Shown: positions 42,603 through 50,229 of the stretch, in pieces
Layout of the letters: each line of letters opens with the position of its first letter
Position numbering within the stretch: the first letter of the stretch is position 1
Assembly: GCA_025808375.1 (NCBI GenBank)
Contig: CP061009.1
Coordinates: forward strand, 3,534,001 to 3,598,000
Source of the DNA: Duncaniella muricolitica
Lineage (GTDB): Bacteria > Bacteroidota > Bacteroidia > Bacteroidales > Muribaculaceae
Length of the DNA stretch: 64,000 bases
Direction of reading: 5' to 3'
Translations under genes and position numbers: made by a program
The notes under the pieces: model-generated
The model's database searches: none
What the model saw: only the letters and a program-made list of their open reading frames with translations
Told to the model about the DNA's origin: nothing

Positions 42603-43310
42603 ATGAAAAAGTATTTAGCAGAGATGATCGGCACATTCGTGCTGGTACTCATGGGTTGCGGCAGCGCGATATTCGCCGGCATCGGACTCGGCACCACCGG
42701 CTATGGTGTCACCACCTTGGGAGTGGCTTTCGCTTTCGGTCTTTCGGTCATAGCCATGGCCTACACCATCGGCAACATCTCGGGCTGTCACATCAATCCG
42801 GCCATCACCTTGGGCGTATGGGCCAACGGACGCATGAAAGGCTCCGAGGCAGTCAACTATATGATTTTTCAGGTAATCGGAGCCATCATCGCGTCGGCCG
42901 TACTCTATATACTGGTCCACACGGGCAATGAAGCCGGCGTCGAGGCAGTGTTTAACAGCACTACCACCACGGGAGCCAACTCGTTTATGCCCGGCAATAT
43001 AGTACCCGCATTTATCGCCGAGGTAGTGTTTACTTTCATCTTTGTGCTCGTAGTGCTCGGCACCACCGACGAGAAGAAGGGTGCAGGCAACTTTGCAGGT
43101 CTGGCCATCGGTCTTACCCTCGTGCTCGTGCATATCGTATGTATCCCCATCACCGGCACATCGGTCAATCCTGCCCGTTCGGTAGGCCCGGCTATCTTTG
43201 CAGCCATCGAAGGCAATGCCGTACCCCTCGGTCAGCTCTGGCTCTTCATCGTGGCTCCCTTTGTGGGCGCGCTCGGCAGCTCGGCTGTATGGAATATGAT
43301 CAAGAAGTAA
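42603..43310 (+). CDS. aqpZ: Aquaporin (AqpZ-like MIP family channel)
   Basis: A 235-residue channel with six membrane segments and two half-helices. Both pore motifs are intact: GCHINPAITLG (about 60-70) and TSVNPARSVGP (about 190-200). The pattern with His before Ile-Asn-Pro and Arg after the second NPA, and the narrow AqpZ-like filter residues, favour water rather than glycerol, although sequence alone cannot settle this. It carries water through the inner membrane. It is alone on its strand with a ~100-nt leader and a long stretch of terminator-type repeats behind it. Confidence 0.93.
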   Translation: MKKYLAEMIGTFVLVLMGCGSAIFAGIGLGTTGYGVTTLGVAFAFGLSVIAMAYTIGNISGCHINPAITLGVWANGRMKGSEAVNYMIFQVIGAIIASAVLYILVHTGNEAGVEAVFNSTTTTGANSFMPGNIVPAFIAEVVFTFIFVLVVLGTTDEKKGAGNFAGLAIGLTLVLVHIVCIPITGTSVNPARSVGPAIFAAIEGNAVPLGQLWLFIVAPFVGALGSSAVWNMIKK

Positions 43311-43510
43311 CTCTTCGTAGTTTATAAAGTTAATAAAGTCAAGAGAGTTAAGGGCTCTTTATAGTTTATAAAGTTAATAAAGTCAAGAGAGTTAAGAGGA
43401 ATGATGTGTTGATACCATACATTTCTCTTAACTTTTTAAACTCTATAAACTCTTTAAACTTTAAACTCTCTAAACTTTAAACCCTTTAAACTCTATAAAC
43501 TCTTTAAACC
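43311..43510. repeat. TTTAAACTC-family repeats with a 44-bp tandem duplication
   Basis: This 200-bp gap is made of AGTTTATAAAGTTAA-type modules and their complements. A ~42-bp piece (43311-43352) is repeated almost exactly at 43355-43396, giving a 44-bp tandem step. Complementary modules (CTTAACTTTTTAAACTC and others) follow from 43421 on, so several alternative stems can form. It probably ends aqpZ transcription. Confidence 0.75.
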
Positions 43511-43518
43511 ACAAGAAT

Positions 43519-44364
43519 ATGCGACTCAACGGCCGACGACAAAGCTCAAACTTCGATGACCGGCGCGGCCGGGGCATCGGCTCGGGACTTAAAATCGGCG
43601 GTGGTATTGGCGCGGTAATCGTCGCGGCAATCATCGCCTGGATTTCGGGTGGAAATCCGCTCGACGTTCTCATGCAGAACGCGGGGCAGATTACCTATGG
43701 CGACTCAGGCCAATCGGCGGCCTATACGCCTACCGCTCAGGAAGAGGAGCTTGCCACTTTTTCCAAACAGATACTTGCCGGAACGGAGGATGTATGGACC
43801 AAACTTTTTGCCGAACAGGGTCTTGAATATGAGCCGCCCACGCTCGTATTTTTCACCGGTTCGGTCAACAGCGGCTGCGGCAACGCCACAGCCCAGACCG
43901 GTCCTTTCTATTGTTCGGCCGACCAGAGCCTGTATATCGACCTGTCGTTTTTCTCCGAAATGCGCAGCACACTCGGTGCCGACGGAGACTTTGCCTATGC
44001 CTATGTCATTGCCCATGAGGTGGGCCACCATGTGCAATATCTGCTCGGCACTCTCACCGATGCCCACCAGCAGATGTCGAGACTCAGCGAGGCGGAGGCC
44101 AACAAGATTAGTGTGGCTCTTGAGCTTCAGGCCGATTATTATGCCGGCGTATGGGCTCATCATGACAATAAGATGTTTGGTTCGCTTGAGGACGGCGATA
44201 TAGAGGAGGCTCTCGACGCCGCGCAGAAAATCGGCGACGATTATCTCCAGAAACGTGCCCAGGGATATGCCGTGCCTGACTCGTTTACCCACGGCACATC
44301 GGCCCAGCGCGAGGCTGCCCTCAAGTCGGGCCTCCGCACGGGGCAGTTTCCTGCTTCTTTATAG
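43519..44364 (+). CDS. YpfJ-type neutral zinc metallopeptidase
   Basis: A 281-residue membrane-anchored peptidase. The N-terminus is RQSSNFDDRRGRG-type low complexity, followed by one hydrophobic helix (GGGIGAVIVAAIIAWISGG, about 32-50). The zinc site is IAHEVGHHVQYLLG, with a downstream Glu in ELQADYYAGVWAHH. The C-terminal DSFTHGTSAQREA is also typical of the family. It should act in the periplasm. The substrate is unknown. The gene is bordered by repeats on both sides, and the stop codon overlaps the next inverted repeat. Confidence 0.92.
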   Translation: MRLNGRRQSSNFDDRRGRGIGSGLKIGGGIGAVIVAAIIAWISGGNPLDVLMQNAGQITYGDSGQSAAYTPTAQEEELATFSKQILAGTEDVWTKLFAEQGLEYEPPTLVFFTGSVNSGCGNATAQTGPFYCSADQSLYIDLSFFSEMRSTLGADGDFAYAYVIAHEVGHHVQYLLGTLTDAHQQMSRLSEAEANKISVALELQADYYAGVWAHHDNKMFGSLEDGDIEEALDAAQKIGDDYLQKRAQGYAVPDSFTHGTSAQREAALKSGLRTGQFPASL

Positions 44365-44483
44365 TTTAAAGAGTTTAAAAGTTAAAAAAGTTAAGATAAT
44401 AGCGAGGAGGGAAGTATCCGTTGACGATATGGTCTCCCCGCTATTATCTTAACTTTTTTAACTCCTTTGACTTTATAAACTAT
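44361..44483. terminator. Inverted repeat of the TTTAAACTC family between YpfJ and GH2 genes
   Basis: Two ~44-bp imperfect arms flank a core (GTTAAGATAATAGCG ... CGCTATTATCTTAAC, 44390-44453). The core closely resembles 60576-60640, including the loop text GTATCcGTTgACGATA. It serves the convergent YpfJ and GH2 genes. Confidence 0.75.
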
Positions 44484-47437
44484 CAGAGATTAGATACCAT
44501 AAATTCGATTTCGACGATGCCGAGCTGGTATTTCTTGGCCGGCTTGGTGTCCATTTCGTTGGCCGGGCCGCCGCCGAGTTCTTTGAGGGCAAAGGCGTCC
44601 TTCTCGGTCATGGCTCCGATCTGGCGGATGGTTATCTCGTCGGCCTTGACTATCCTGTCGGGCCTGATGTGGACATAGCCCAGGCCTTTGGGGGTGTAGC
44701 CTTTCCATATGAGCTCTTTGCCCGCATAAATCTCTATCGGATAGGAGCGTTTGCGCCATCCCGACAGTTTCATCACTATGTCGTCGACCGGAGCCTCATG
44801 CTCCAGACGGAATGTTATCCATGAGTTGGCCAGAACGCCGTCGGAAGTCCATGCCGAGGCTTCATTGTCGTCAATGGCATTACCGGCTTTATCCTGTGAC
44901 GAGCCGGCCCGGATGGAGCTGACTCCCACACTCCCGGCGCGATTGCGGCAGGAGGGGGTGAGGGGCGTAGGGCCTTTGTCAAGACGACCTTTGAGCGTAT
45001 GGGCAGGGATGTATTCGCCAAGTCCGTTTACGACCTTGACGGGCAATGTCTTCATGGTCACCACTGCGTCAGGGAGCCCTTGGGCTTTTGCGGTGACTTT
45101 GATTTTGCCGGGCTTCACGGTGCTGCGGAGCAGTATGCGGTTGACGCCACACTCCACGGGGAGGCTTTTGCTCAATATGTAATTATCGGGACCCTGGGCT
45201 ATGCCGCCACGCCATTCGGCGGGACCGTCGACCTCAAAGCTGACCATGCGGTTGTCGAGCGGACAACGACGCCCCCGGGCATCGACCACCTCAACCTGCA
45301 CCAGCGACATGTCGGCCCCGTCGGCATGGAAGCCCTGAGGATTCTCTATCGTGGTCAGAAGGAGTCTTCGGGGCTCGCCGACTGTCTCGATTTTATATCG
45401 GCTCGCCTCCCGGCCGTCACGATAACTTACGGCCTCGAGTGTGCCGGGCTCAAACTTAACATTGTCAAACGTAAAGAGATAATCATATTCCCGCTTGCCG
45501 TGTCCGAGCGAACAGCCGTTGACAAACAGCTCGACATCATCGCCGGTGGAGACCACATAGACGGGCTTGACGGTGTCATCGCCGTAATTCCAGTGGCCTA
45601 TTATATAGGTGCGGTCGCCCTCGTTGTCAACCCACGCGTCGGCCCACATCACCTGATGGGCATAAAAGCCGTCCTTGGGTATGCGCATCGGGTCGGTGAC
45701 TCCCGAACGGCGGTAGTTCTCGGCTCCGCGATAATGGGTGTTGGTGTCGGAGAAGACTATCTTGACTCCGCCACTGTTGCAGCGTGTCCCCGCTCCCGGA
45801 CGCTCGATCCAGTAATCATACCAGCGGCGCACGAGTTCGACGGCCATACGGTCCTGATTGTGGTTGTAGTCCGAGGCGTCCGCACCCTTATAGAGCGGGC
45901 CCTCCCCCTCTTTATGGAATGGGTAGGAATACTCGTCCCAATATTTTCTGAGGCCCTCGTCGCGACAATACTCCATGGACCACATGGGGTGTTTGGCCGA
46001 GCGGTTGACATAAAGCATCTCGCCTCCATACTCGGCGTTGTCAATATCCAGCATCTCGCGCGAACCGATGGCGCGGCCGCCGTGCGGGTCATAACGGTCG
46101 CGTATAGCCTTCATCGCATCCATGTGTTCGGCACTGATGCGGAAGTTGCCCGACTCATAAAACAGGATGGAGGGATTGTTACGGTTATAGATTATGGCAT
46201 CGCGCATCACCTCCTCGCGCTGCTCCCACTGACGCCCCTGACGGTCTTTCTCAGAGTCGCCCGCCGGCATAGCCTGGATGAGACCGACGCGGTCACACGA
46301 CTCGATATCCTGCTTCCAGGGGGTGACGTGCATCCAGCGTACAAGGTTGCCGCCCGACTCGACCATGAGTCCGTTGGAATAATCACTGAGCCACGCCGGC
46401 ACGGAGAGCCCGACGGCCGGCCACTCGTTGGAGGTGCGCTGGGCATAGCCGTGTATCTGTATCAAGCGGTCGTTGAGCCATATCCTGCCCTCGCCAAAAC
46501 GTGTCTTTCTGAAACCCGTGCGTGTCGTCACCTTGTCGATGCTGCGCCCCTTGTCGTCCACGAGCTCGGTGTCCACATCATAGAGATAGCCGTAACCCCA
46601 GCTCCAGAAATTCAGGCCGCCTACACGCTCGGAGGCTTTCAGGACGCCTGTCTCGCCGGGGGCGAGGGTGAGCCGGCCGCCATCGAAGGTTTTCACCTTT
46701 TTGCCGTCGGCATCCCTCAGCGTCACGCGATAGGAAAACGTGGCGGGGGTGCCGGAGTCGTTTCTGATCTCCGACTCGGCATGGATGTCGGCCGTCGAGC
46801 CCCTGATGTCAAAATCTGACGCATATACATATACGCCCGTGGTGTTCAGACTGCTGTAAAGCGGCAATGTCTGATAGACCGCCGGAGTGACGTGAAGCCA
46901 CACGTTCTTGGGTATGCCGCCATAGTTGGCATTGAAGTTTTTATCATTCCACTGAAATGTAGCATTGGTGTGGCGTTCCCTGTAGGCCCAGTCATTGTCG
47001 ATGCGGACGGCTATCACATTGTCGCCCTTTCTGATGTAAGGGGTGAGGTCATAGCCGACGGCCATGATGCCGTTTTCGTGAAGTCCGAGCCGATGGCCGT
47101 TGAGATAGAAATCGGCACCCTGGCGGACGCCCTCAAATTCGACAAACACTTTGCCGCCGTCAAGCCGCGGGACGGAAAAATGCTTGCGATACCAACTGAC
47201 CGTATCGGTAAGCTGCTCGATGGAGAGCTTAAAGGCTTCGTCCTCATTGAACGCATGAGGGAGAGTGACACGCTTCCATTGGCTGTCGTCGGTCCCGGGC
47301 CGCTCTCCGTCGGGTACATCGCCAACGGCTACAAGCCAGTCACTGTTGAAGTTGTATTTCTTTCTTTCGCTCGCATGCGAACCTATTGACGCTCCGATAA
47401 TCAGGCACGCAATGATAATGACCGTTTTAAATTTCAT
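44483..47437 (-). CDS. Glycoside hydrolase family 2 protein (beta-galactosidase-like) with DUF4982-type and discoidin-like tail
   Basis: A 984-residue secreted enzyme (signal peptide residues 1-23). The GH2 sugar-binding domain shows GKVFVEFEGVRQGADFYLNG and the immunoglobulin-like domain follows. The TIM barrel starts near residue 310 (VTTRTGFRKTRFGEGRIWLNDRLIQIHGYA). Later parts are Ig-like domains, and a C-terminal F5/8-type module (KLSGWRKRSYPIEIYAG) ends the protein. The usual GNE acid/base motif is replaced by NPSILFYESGNFRIS, so catalysis may use the preceding Glu, or the enzyme belongs to a divergent subgroup. The sugar specificity is uncertain. It stands alone in convergence with YpfJ. 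Confidence 0.88.
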   Translation of the reverse strand: MKFKTVIIIACLIIGASIGSHASERKKYNFNSDWLVAVGDVPDGERPGTDDSQWKRVTLPHAFNEDEAFKLSIEQLTDTVSWYRKHFSVPRLDGGKVFVEFEGVRQGADFYLNGHRLGLHENGIMAVGYDLTPYIRKGDNVIAVRIDNDWAYRERHTNATFQWNDKNFNANYGGIPKNVWLHVTPAVYQTLPLYSSLNTTGVYVYASDFDIRGSTADIHAESEIRNDSGTPATFSYRVTLRDADGKKVKTFDGGRLTLAPGETGVLKASERVGGLNFWSWGYGYLYDVDTELVDDKGRSIDKVTTRTGFRKTRFGEGRIWLNDRLIQIHGYAQRTSNEWPAVGLSVPAWLSDYSNGLMVESGGNLVRWMHVTPWKQDIESCDRVGLIQAMPAGDSEKDRQGRQWEQREEVMRDAIIYNRNNPSILFYESGNFRISAEHMDAMKAIRDRYDPHGGRAIGSREMLDIDNAEYGGEMLYVNRSAKHPMWSMEYCRDEGLRKYWDEYSYPFHKEGEGPLYKGADASDYNHNQDRMAVELVRRWYDYWIERPGAGTRCNSGGVKIVFSDTNTHYRGAENYRRSGVTDPMRIPKDGFYAHQVMWADAWVDNEGDRTYIIGHWNYGDDTVKPVYVVSTGDDVELFVNGCSLGHGKREYDYLFTFDNVKFEPGTLEAVSYRDGREASRYKIETVGEPRRLLLTTIENPQGFHADGADMSLVQVEVVDARGRRCPLDNRMVSFEVDGPAEWRGGIAQGPDNYILSKSLPVECGVNRILLRSTVKPGKIKVTAKAQGLPDAVVTMKTLPVKVVNGLGEYIPAHTLKGRLDKGPTPLTPSCRNRAGSVGVSSIRAGSSQDKAGNAIDDNEASAWTSDGVLANSWITFRLEHEAPVDDIVMKLSGWRKRSYPIEIYAGKELIWKGYTPKGLGYVHIRPDRIVKADEITIRQIGAMTEKDAFALKELGGGPANEMDTKPAKKYQLGIVEIEFMVSNL

Positions 47438-47572
47438 GATTGATTTAGAAGGTGATGAAACATGAGAGTTTGCACGGTGAAGTTACGCAAAATTTTTCAA
47501 TCCTCCATGCCGGAGAGATTTTTTAGACTGTAAACGCGACATTATCGCACCATTTCGGGCCGGATCATGGCG

Positions 47573-47580
47573 TAATTTTG
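47573..47580 (+). promoter_or_regulatory. -7 box (TAATTTTG) for the 47599 gene
   Basis: TAATTTTGTC ends 18 bp before the ATG at 47599 and overlaps an earlier in-frame ATG-like start at 47578, which it excludes. Confidence 0.6.
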
Positions 47581-47598
47581 TCAGCAAAACCCGCCCTC

Positions 47599-48114
47599 AT
47601 GAAAACCATCACCTATTCAGTCCTCGCTCTCCTTGCCGGCGTATGTATCGGCAACTTTCTCCCCGACAGTTGCCGTCTGTTCAGCCGGTCGTCCACCCCG
47701 CTTCACGACACCATTACCGAACTGCGCATCGACACCATAGTGGTTCACGACACCATCCTCGCCACAATCCCCTCATTTGCCCAACGACCCTCCCCCCGCA
47801 CCGTCACCCTGAGCCGCAAGGATGTGACCGCCTGCGACTCCGACTCACTGCGGCTGCGCGCCGTGCAGCGCGTCTATGCCGACTCGACCTTCCGCGCCGT
47901 GGTCAGCGGAGCAGACCCGCGCCTCGACACACTCGTCATATTCCGCACCCTCCCCACTGTCACCCACAGCGTCACCACCCGCCTCGCGGCGACAGGCTGC
48001 GGGCCGCGCTACTCCACCCGCTGGTCGCTCGGCATCACGGCCGGAGCCACCCTCACCCCTCACGGCCTCTCCCCCGGCCTGACCCTCGGGGTGAGCTATC
48101 GCCTGTGGCCGTAG
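47599..48114 (+). CDS. Membrane-anchored hypothetical protein, DUF6808-like
   Basis: A 171-residue protein. An N-terminal membrane helix (TYSVLALLAGVCIGNFL) is followed by an extracytoplasmic domain rich in paired D-T-I strands (ELRIDTIVVHDTILATIP) and a C-terminal beta-rich part ending LGVSYRLWP. This pattern recalls DUF6808 proteins of Bacteroidales. The function is unknown. The 3' end matters: the last 35 bases and the stop lie in a 47-bp sequence repeated at 50183. Before the cassette arrived, this gene and lpxB must have overlapped tail to tail by 19 bp. Confidence 0.75.
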   Translation: MKTITYSVLALLAGVCIGNFLPDSCRLFSRSSTPLHDTITELRIDTIVVHDTILATIPSFAQRPSPRTVTLSRKDVTACDSDSLRLRAVQRVYADSTFRAVVSGADPRLDTLVIFRTLPTVTHSVTTRLAATGCGPRYSTRWSLGITAGATLTPHGLSPGLTLGVSYRLWP

Positions 48115-48126
48115 ATGTTGCGGGCC
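48080..48126. repeat. 47-bp perfect direct repeat, left copy
   Basis: Identical over 47 bases to 50183-50229, with no match beyond either end. It contains the last codons of the 47599 gene and, in mirror orientation, the last codons of lpxB. It marks the left edge of the inserted cassette. Confidence 0.9.
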
Positions 48127-48153
48127 GCATTGTCATATATTTTTCTTATTTAT

Positions 48154-48184
48154 TTGTCTATATCCCTACTTATTAGTAATTTTG
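48154..48184 (+). promoter_or_regulatory. Cassette promoter (TTG-N20-TAATTTTG)
   Basis: TTG at 48154-48156 and TAATTTTG at 48177-48184 with a 20-bp spacer, 35 bp before the ATPase start. It lies inside the inserted DNA, so the cassette brings its own promoter of the Bacteroidetes type. Confidence 0.78.
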
Positions 48185-48218
48185 GTTGCTCTAATTCATA
48201 TATTTAAATATTAGTTCG

Positions 48219-49505
48219 ATGAACAATATATCCATACATATCGACTCACTCGGCCCTATTAGAAACGCAGATATAGACATCCGTCCCCTAATGATTTTCA
48301 CAGGAGAATCGGGGCTCGGCAAAAGCTATCTGGCTTGCCTTGCCAACTATACGTATGCTCTTTTATCCAAAGGCAATGGTCGATTAATGGATTATTTCAG
48401 CGAGGTTGATTTCTCGACATTACTTGATGGCAAAAAGTCAGGCGATGTCATATTCTCTATTACCACATCCGACCTTTTCAATTGGATTAACCGAGATGCA
48501 ATCCATTACATCGGATATATGATTGGCAATCCTACCATCGAAGGGAAAGTCAATATTTCATGGCCTTTCAGTGAAGACAAGATAGATTTTAAATATCATG
48601 AATCACTGACAGGTCTGGACAATAACGAAAAAACAGTATATCGGTTCAGCTCAGACAATTTTAATTTCAACAGTGAGGAAAGAGTGGTATCAGCTTCAAT
48701 ATTGACAACTCTCATACAAGCTGAATTTATAAAGAGTATAGATTATACACCACTTAAATTTATAAGCAACTATATACTTCCGCCGTCAAGAGGGGCCTTA
48801 ATGGAGATCCAGGAAATACCGACATTCAGATCAGGCATGTTTTATGAGTTTTTCAAACTGAAATCAGACATCGCCCGCCCCATAGAAAGCCCCAGGGAAC
48901 AGGATGCGATTTTAACAAATCTATTGTCGCGCATTAATGACGGTACAATATCCCTGACCAACGACAATCTGACCTATACTACCCATTCGGGGCACCAGAT
49001 GCCCCTCTCAGCCGCAGCGTCCTCCATCAAAGAGCTTGCGGCACTGGCTTTGTTGCTACCGAAATATAATCTTGATGATATGACTCTTCTCTTTGAAGAG
49101 CCGGAAGCGCATCTTCACCCCTCTCGTCAGCAATCGTTGGCCGACCTTATAGGATATATTGTATCAAAAGGTTGTCATTTACGGATCACAACCCACAGCG
49201 ATTATTTCATAAAACGTATCAATGCTCTGATAAAGCTATATCCTATTATTTCACAACTCCCCGCCGAAGATGGGCAAGAACTGCTGGCAAAACACGGATT
49301 CAACAAAGAATCTCTGATTGATACCGCTAATGTCATTGCTTACAACCTGACCCGTAACGACAATGGCTATACCAACGTGTCACAACTCAAGACCGACGCA
49401 GAAGAGGGTGTCCCGTTTGACTCTTTCCATAAAGTCATAACACGTTATTTCGACTTGCTCAGCGACCTTAACGATATTGGCAACAATACAAACGATGAAG
49501 AATAA
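48219..49505 (+). CDS. AAA_15/ABC-type ATPase of a putative defence module
   Basis: A 428-residue SMC/RecF-like ATPase. Walker A is GESGLGKS (29-36), the ABC signature-like SAAASSIKE is at 264-272, Walker B is TLLFEEPEAH (about 289-298) with E293/E294, and the H-loop is THSDYF (His326). The 230-residue insert between Walker A and signature is not coiled coil but mixed alpha/beta. The N-terminal strand IDSLGPIRNADIDI is typical of AAA_15/AAA_21 and OLD-like ATPases, yet there is no TOPRIM domain. In known systems (Gabija, PARIS, Septu) such ATPases sense phage and control a partner nuclease. The stop codon overlaps the next start (TAATG), which indicates a coupled pair. Confidence 0.85.
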   Translation: MNNISIHIDSLGPIRNADIDIRPLMIFTGESGLGKSYLACLANYTYALLSKGNGRLMDYFSEVDFSTLLDGKKSGDVIFSITTSDLFNWINRDAIHYIGYMIGNPTIEGKVNISWPFSEDKIDFKYHESLTGLDNNEKTVYRFSSDNFNFNSEERVVSASILTTLIQAEFIKSIDYTPLKFISNYILPPSRGALMEIQEIPTFRSGMFYEFFKLKSDIARPIESPREQDAILTNLLSRINDGTISLTNDNLTYTTHSGHQMPLSAAASSIKELAALALLLPKYNLDDMTLLFEEPEAHLHPSRQQSLADLIGYIVSKGCHLRITTHSDYFIKRINALIKLYPIISQLPAEDGQELLAKHGFNKESLIDTANVIAYNLTRNDNGYTNVSQLKTDAEEGVPFDSFHKVITRYFDLLSDLNDIGNNTNDEE

Positions 49506-50185
49506 TGTCACTGATTACCGACCTTAAGACAATCACTCCGAAATACGGACATAAGGTGTGTCGTGGCAGCGTCGACATCCATGAACATGAAGCCAAAGCC
49601 ACGGTCACCAAAGTCACTTGGAGTAATTCCGACTTCAATTGCATTGACACGCAGATGATTAAGGACTCAACCTCTTTTTTTGAGATATGCAAGGCTCCCG
49701 ACATCTTTCGCAAAGACTGCGATGGCATAGTCCTGTTTGAACATTCGGGCAAAAAATACATGTTTCTGACCGAATTAAAATCGGGATTCAGCACTCAGTT
49801 TCTATACAAGGCTAAAACGCAATTGGTGGCATCTTTTATAAAAGCCAATATGCTCCTGCATATGTTGCCATCTTACCAACAGGAAGATTACATTGTAAAA
49901 GGCTTTATCGTCAGCCATTCACCCACTGATGATTTCCTGACTACTTTACATCAGGCAACATCTCTTCCTTACAACAGCAGGCAACGTCAGGAATACAGCT
50001 TGGCCATACGACTTCTGATTGACAACCGCAAGACAAAATCAACAACTCTGAGGGCCGCCGATTTCACATGCATACATTCTTTACCGTTGGGACAACGGGG
50101 CATATTCCCAAAGATGGATTTACATTTTATCGAAGTGCCATCGCATCAGTCATCCATCACTTTGGATATTCACGATTACATTTGA
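49505..50185 (+). CDS. Unrecognised protein with a PD-(D/E)xK-like nuclease core, partner of the ATPase
   Basis: A 226-residue protein I cannot place in a named family. Residues 70-95 read KDCDGIVLFE, ten residues of turn, then MFLTELKSG: Asp73 followed by Glu90-x-Lys92, at the spacing of a PD-(D/E)xK nuclease site. A helix with QFLYKAKTQLVASFIK follows, as in that fold. The rest has no motif I recognise. The start codon overlaps the ATPase stop, so both proteins are made in step. The stop codon TGA is formed by the first bases of the right direct repeat (50183-50185). The likely role is the effector of an anti-phage module, which is inference. Confidence 0.75.
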   Translation: MSLITDLKTITPKYGHKVCRGSVDIHEHEAKATVTKVTWSNSDFNCIDTQMIKDSTSFFEICKAPDIFRKDCDGIVLFEHSGKKYMFLTELKSGFSTQFLYKAKTQLVASFIKANMLLHMLPSYQQEDYIVKGFIVSHSPTDDFLTTLHQATSLPYNSRQRQEYSLAIRLLIDNRKTKSTTLRAADFTCIHSLPLGQRGIFPKMDLHFIEVPSHQSSITLDIHDYI

Positions 50186-50229
50186 CCCTCGGGGTGAGCT
50201 ATCGCCTGTGGCCGTAGATGTTGCGGGCC
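50183..50229. repeat. 47-bp perfect direct repeat, right copy
   Basis: Matches 48080-48126 base for base. It holds the stop codon of the nuclease-like gene on the plus strand and the last codons of lpxB on the minus strand. Confidence 0.9.

Larger units (their letters stand above)
48127..50182 (+). mobile_element. Two-gene ATPase-nuclease cassette inserted between direct repeats
   Basis: The stretch between the two 47-bp direct repeats is visibly richer in A/T than both flanks and carries only two overlapping genes plus a promoter. No integrase or transposase is present. One repeat plus insert measures 2103 bp. The arrangement fits site-specific integration into the shared 3' end of the 47599 gene and lpxB, with the repeat restoring both genes. 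The integrase may act in trans or may have been lost. Confidence 0.8.

Noticed and set aside
44999..46819. 606-residue frame opposite the GH2 gene
   Set aside because: Antisense shadow of a well-supported GH2 enzyme. The protein text is repetitive V/G/H/A without a known fold.
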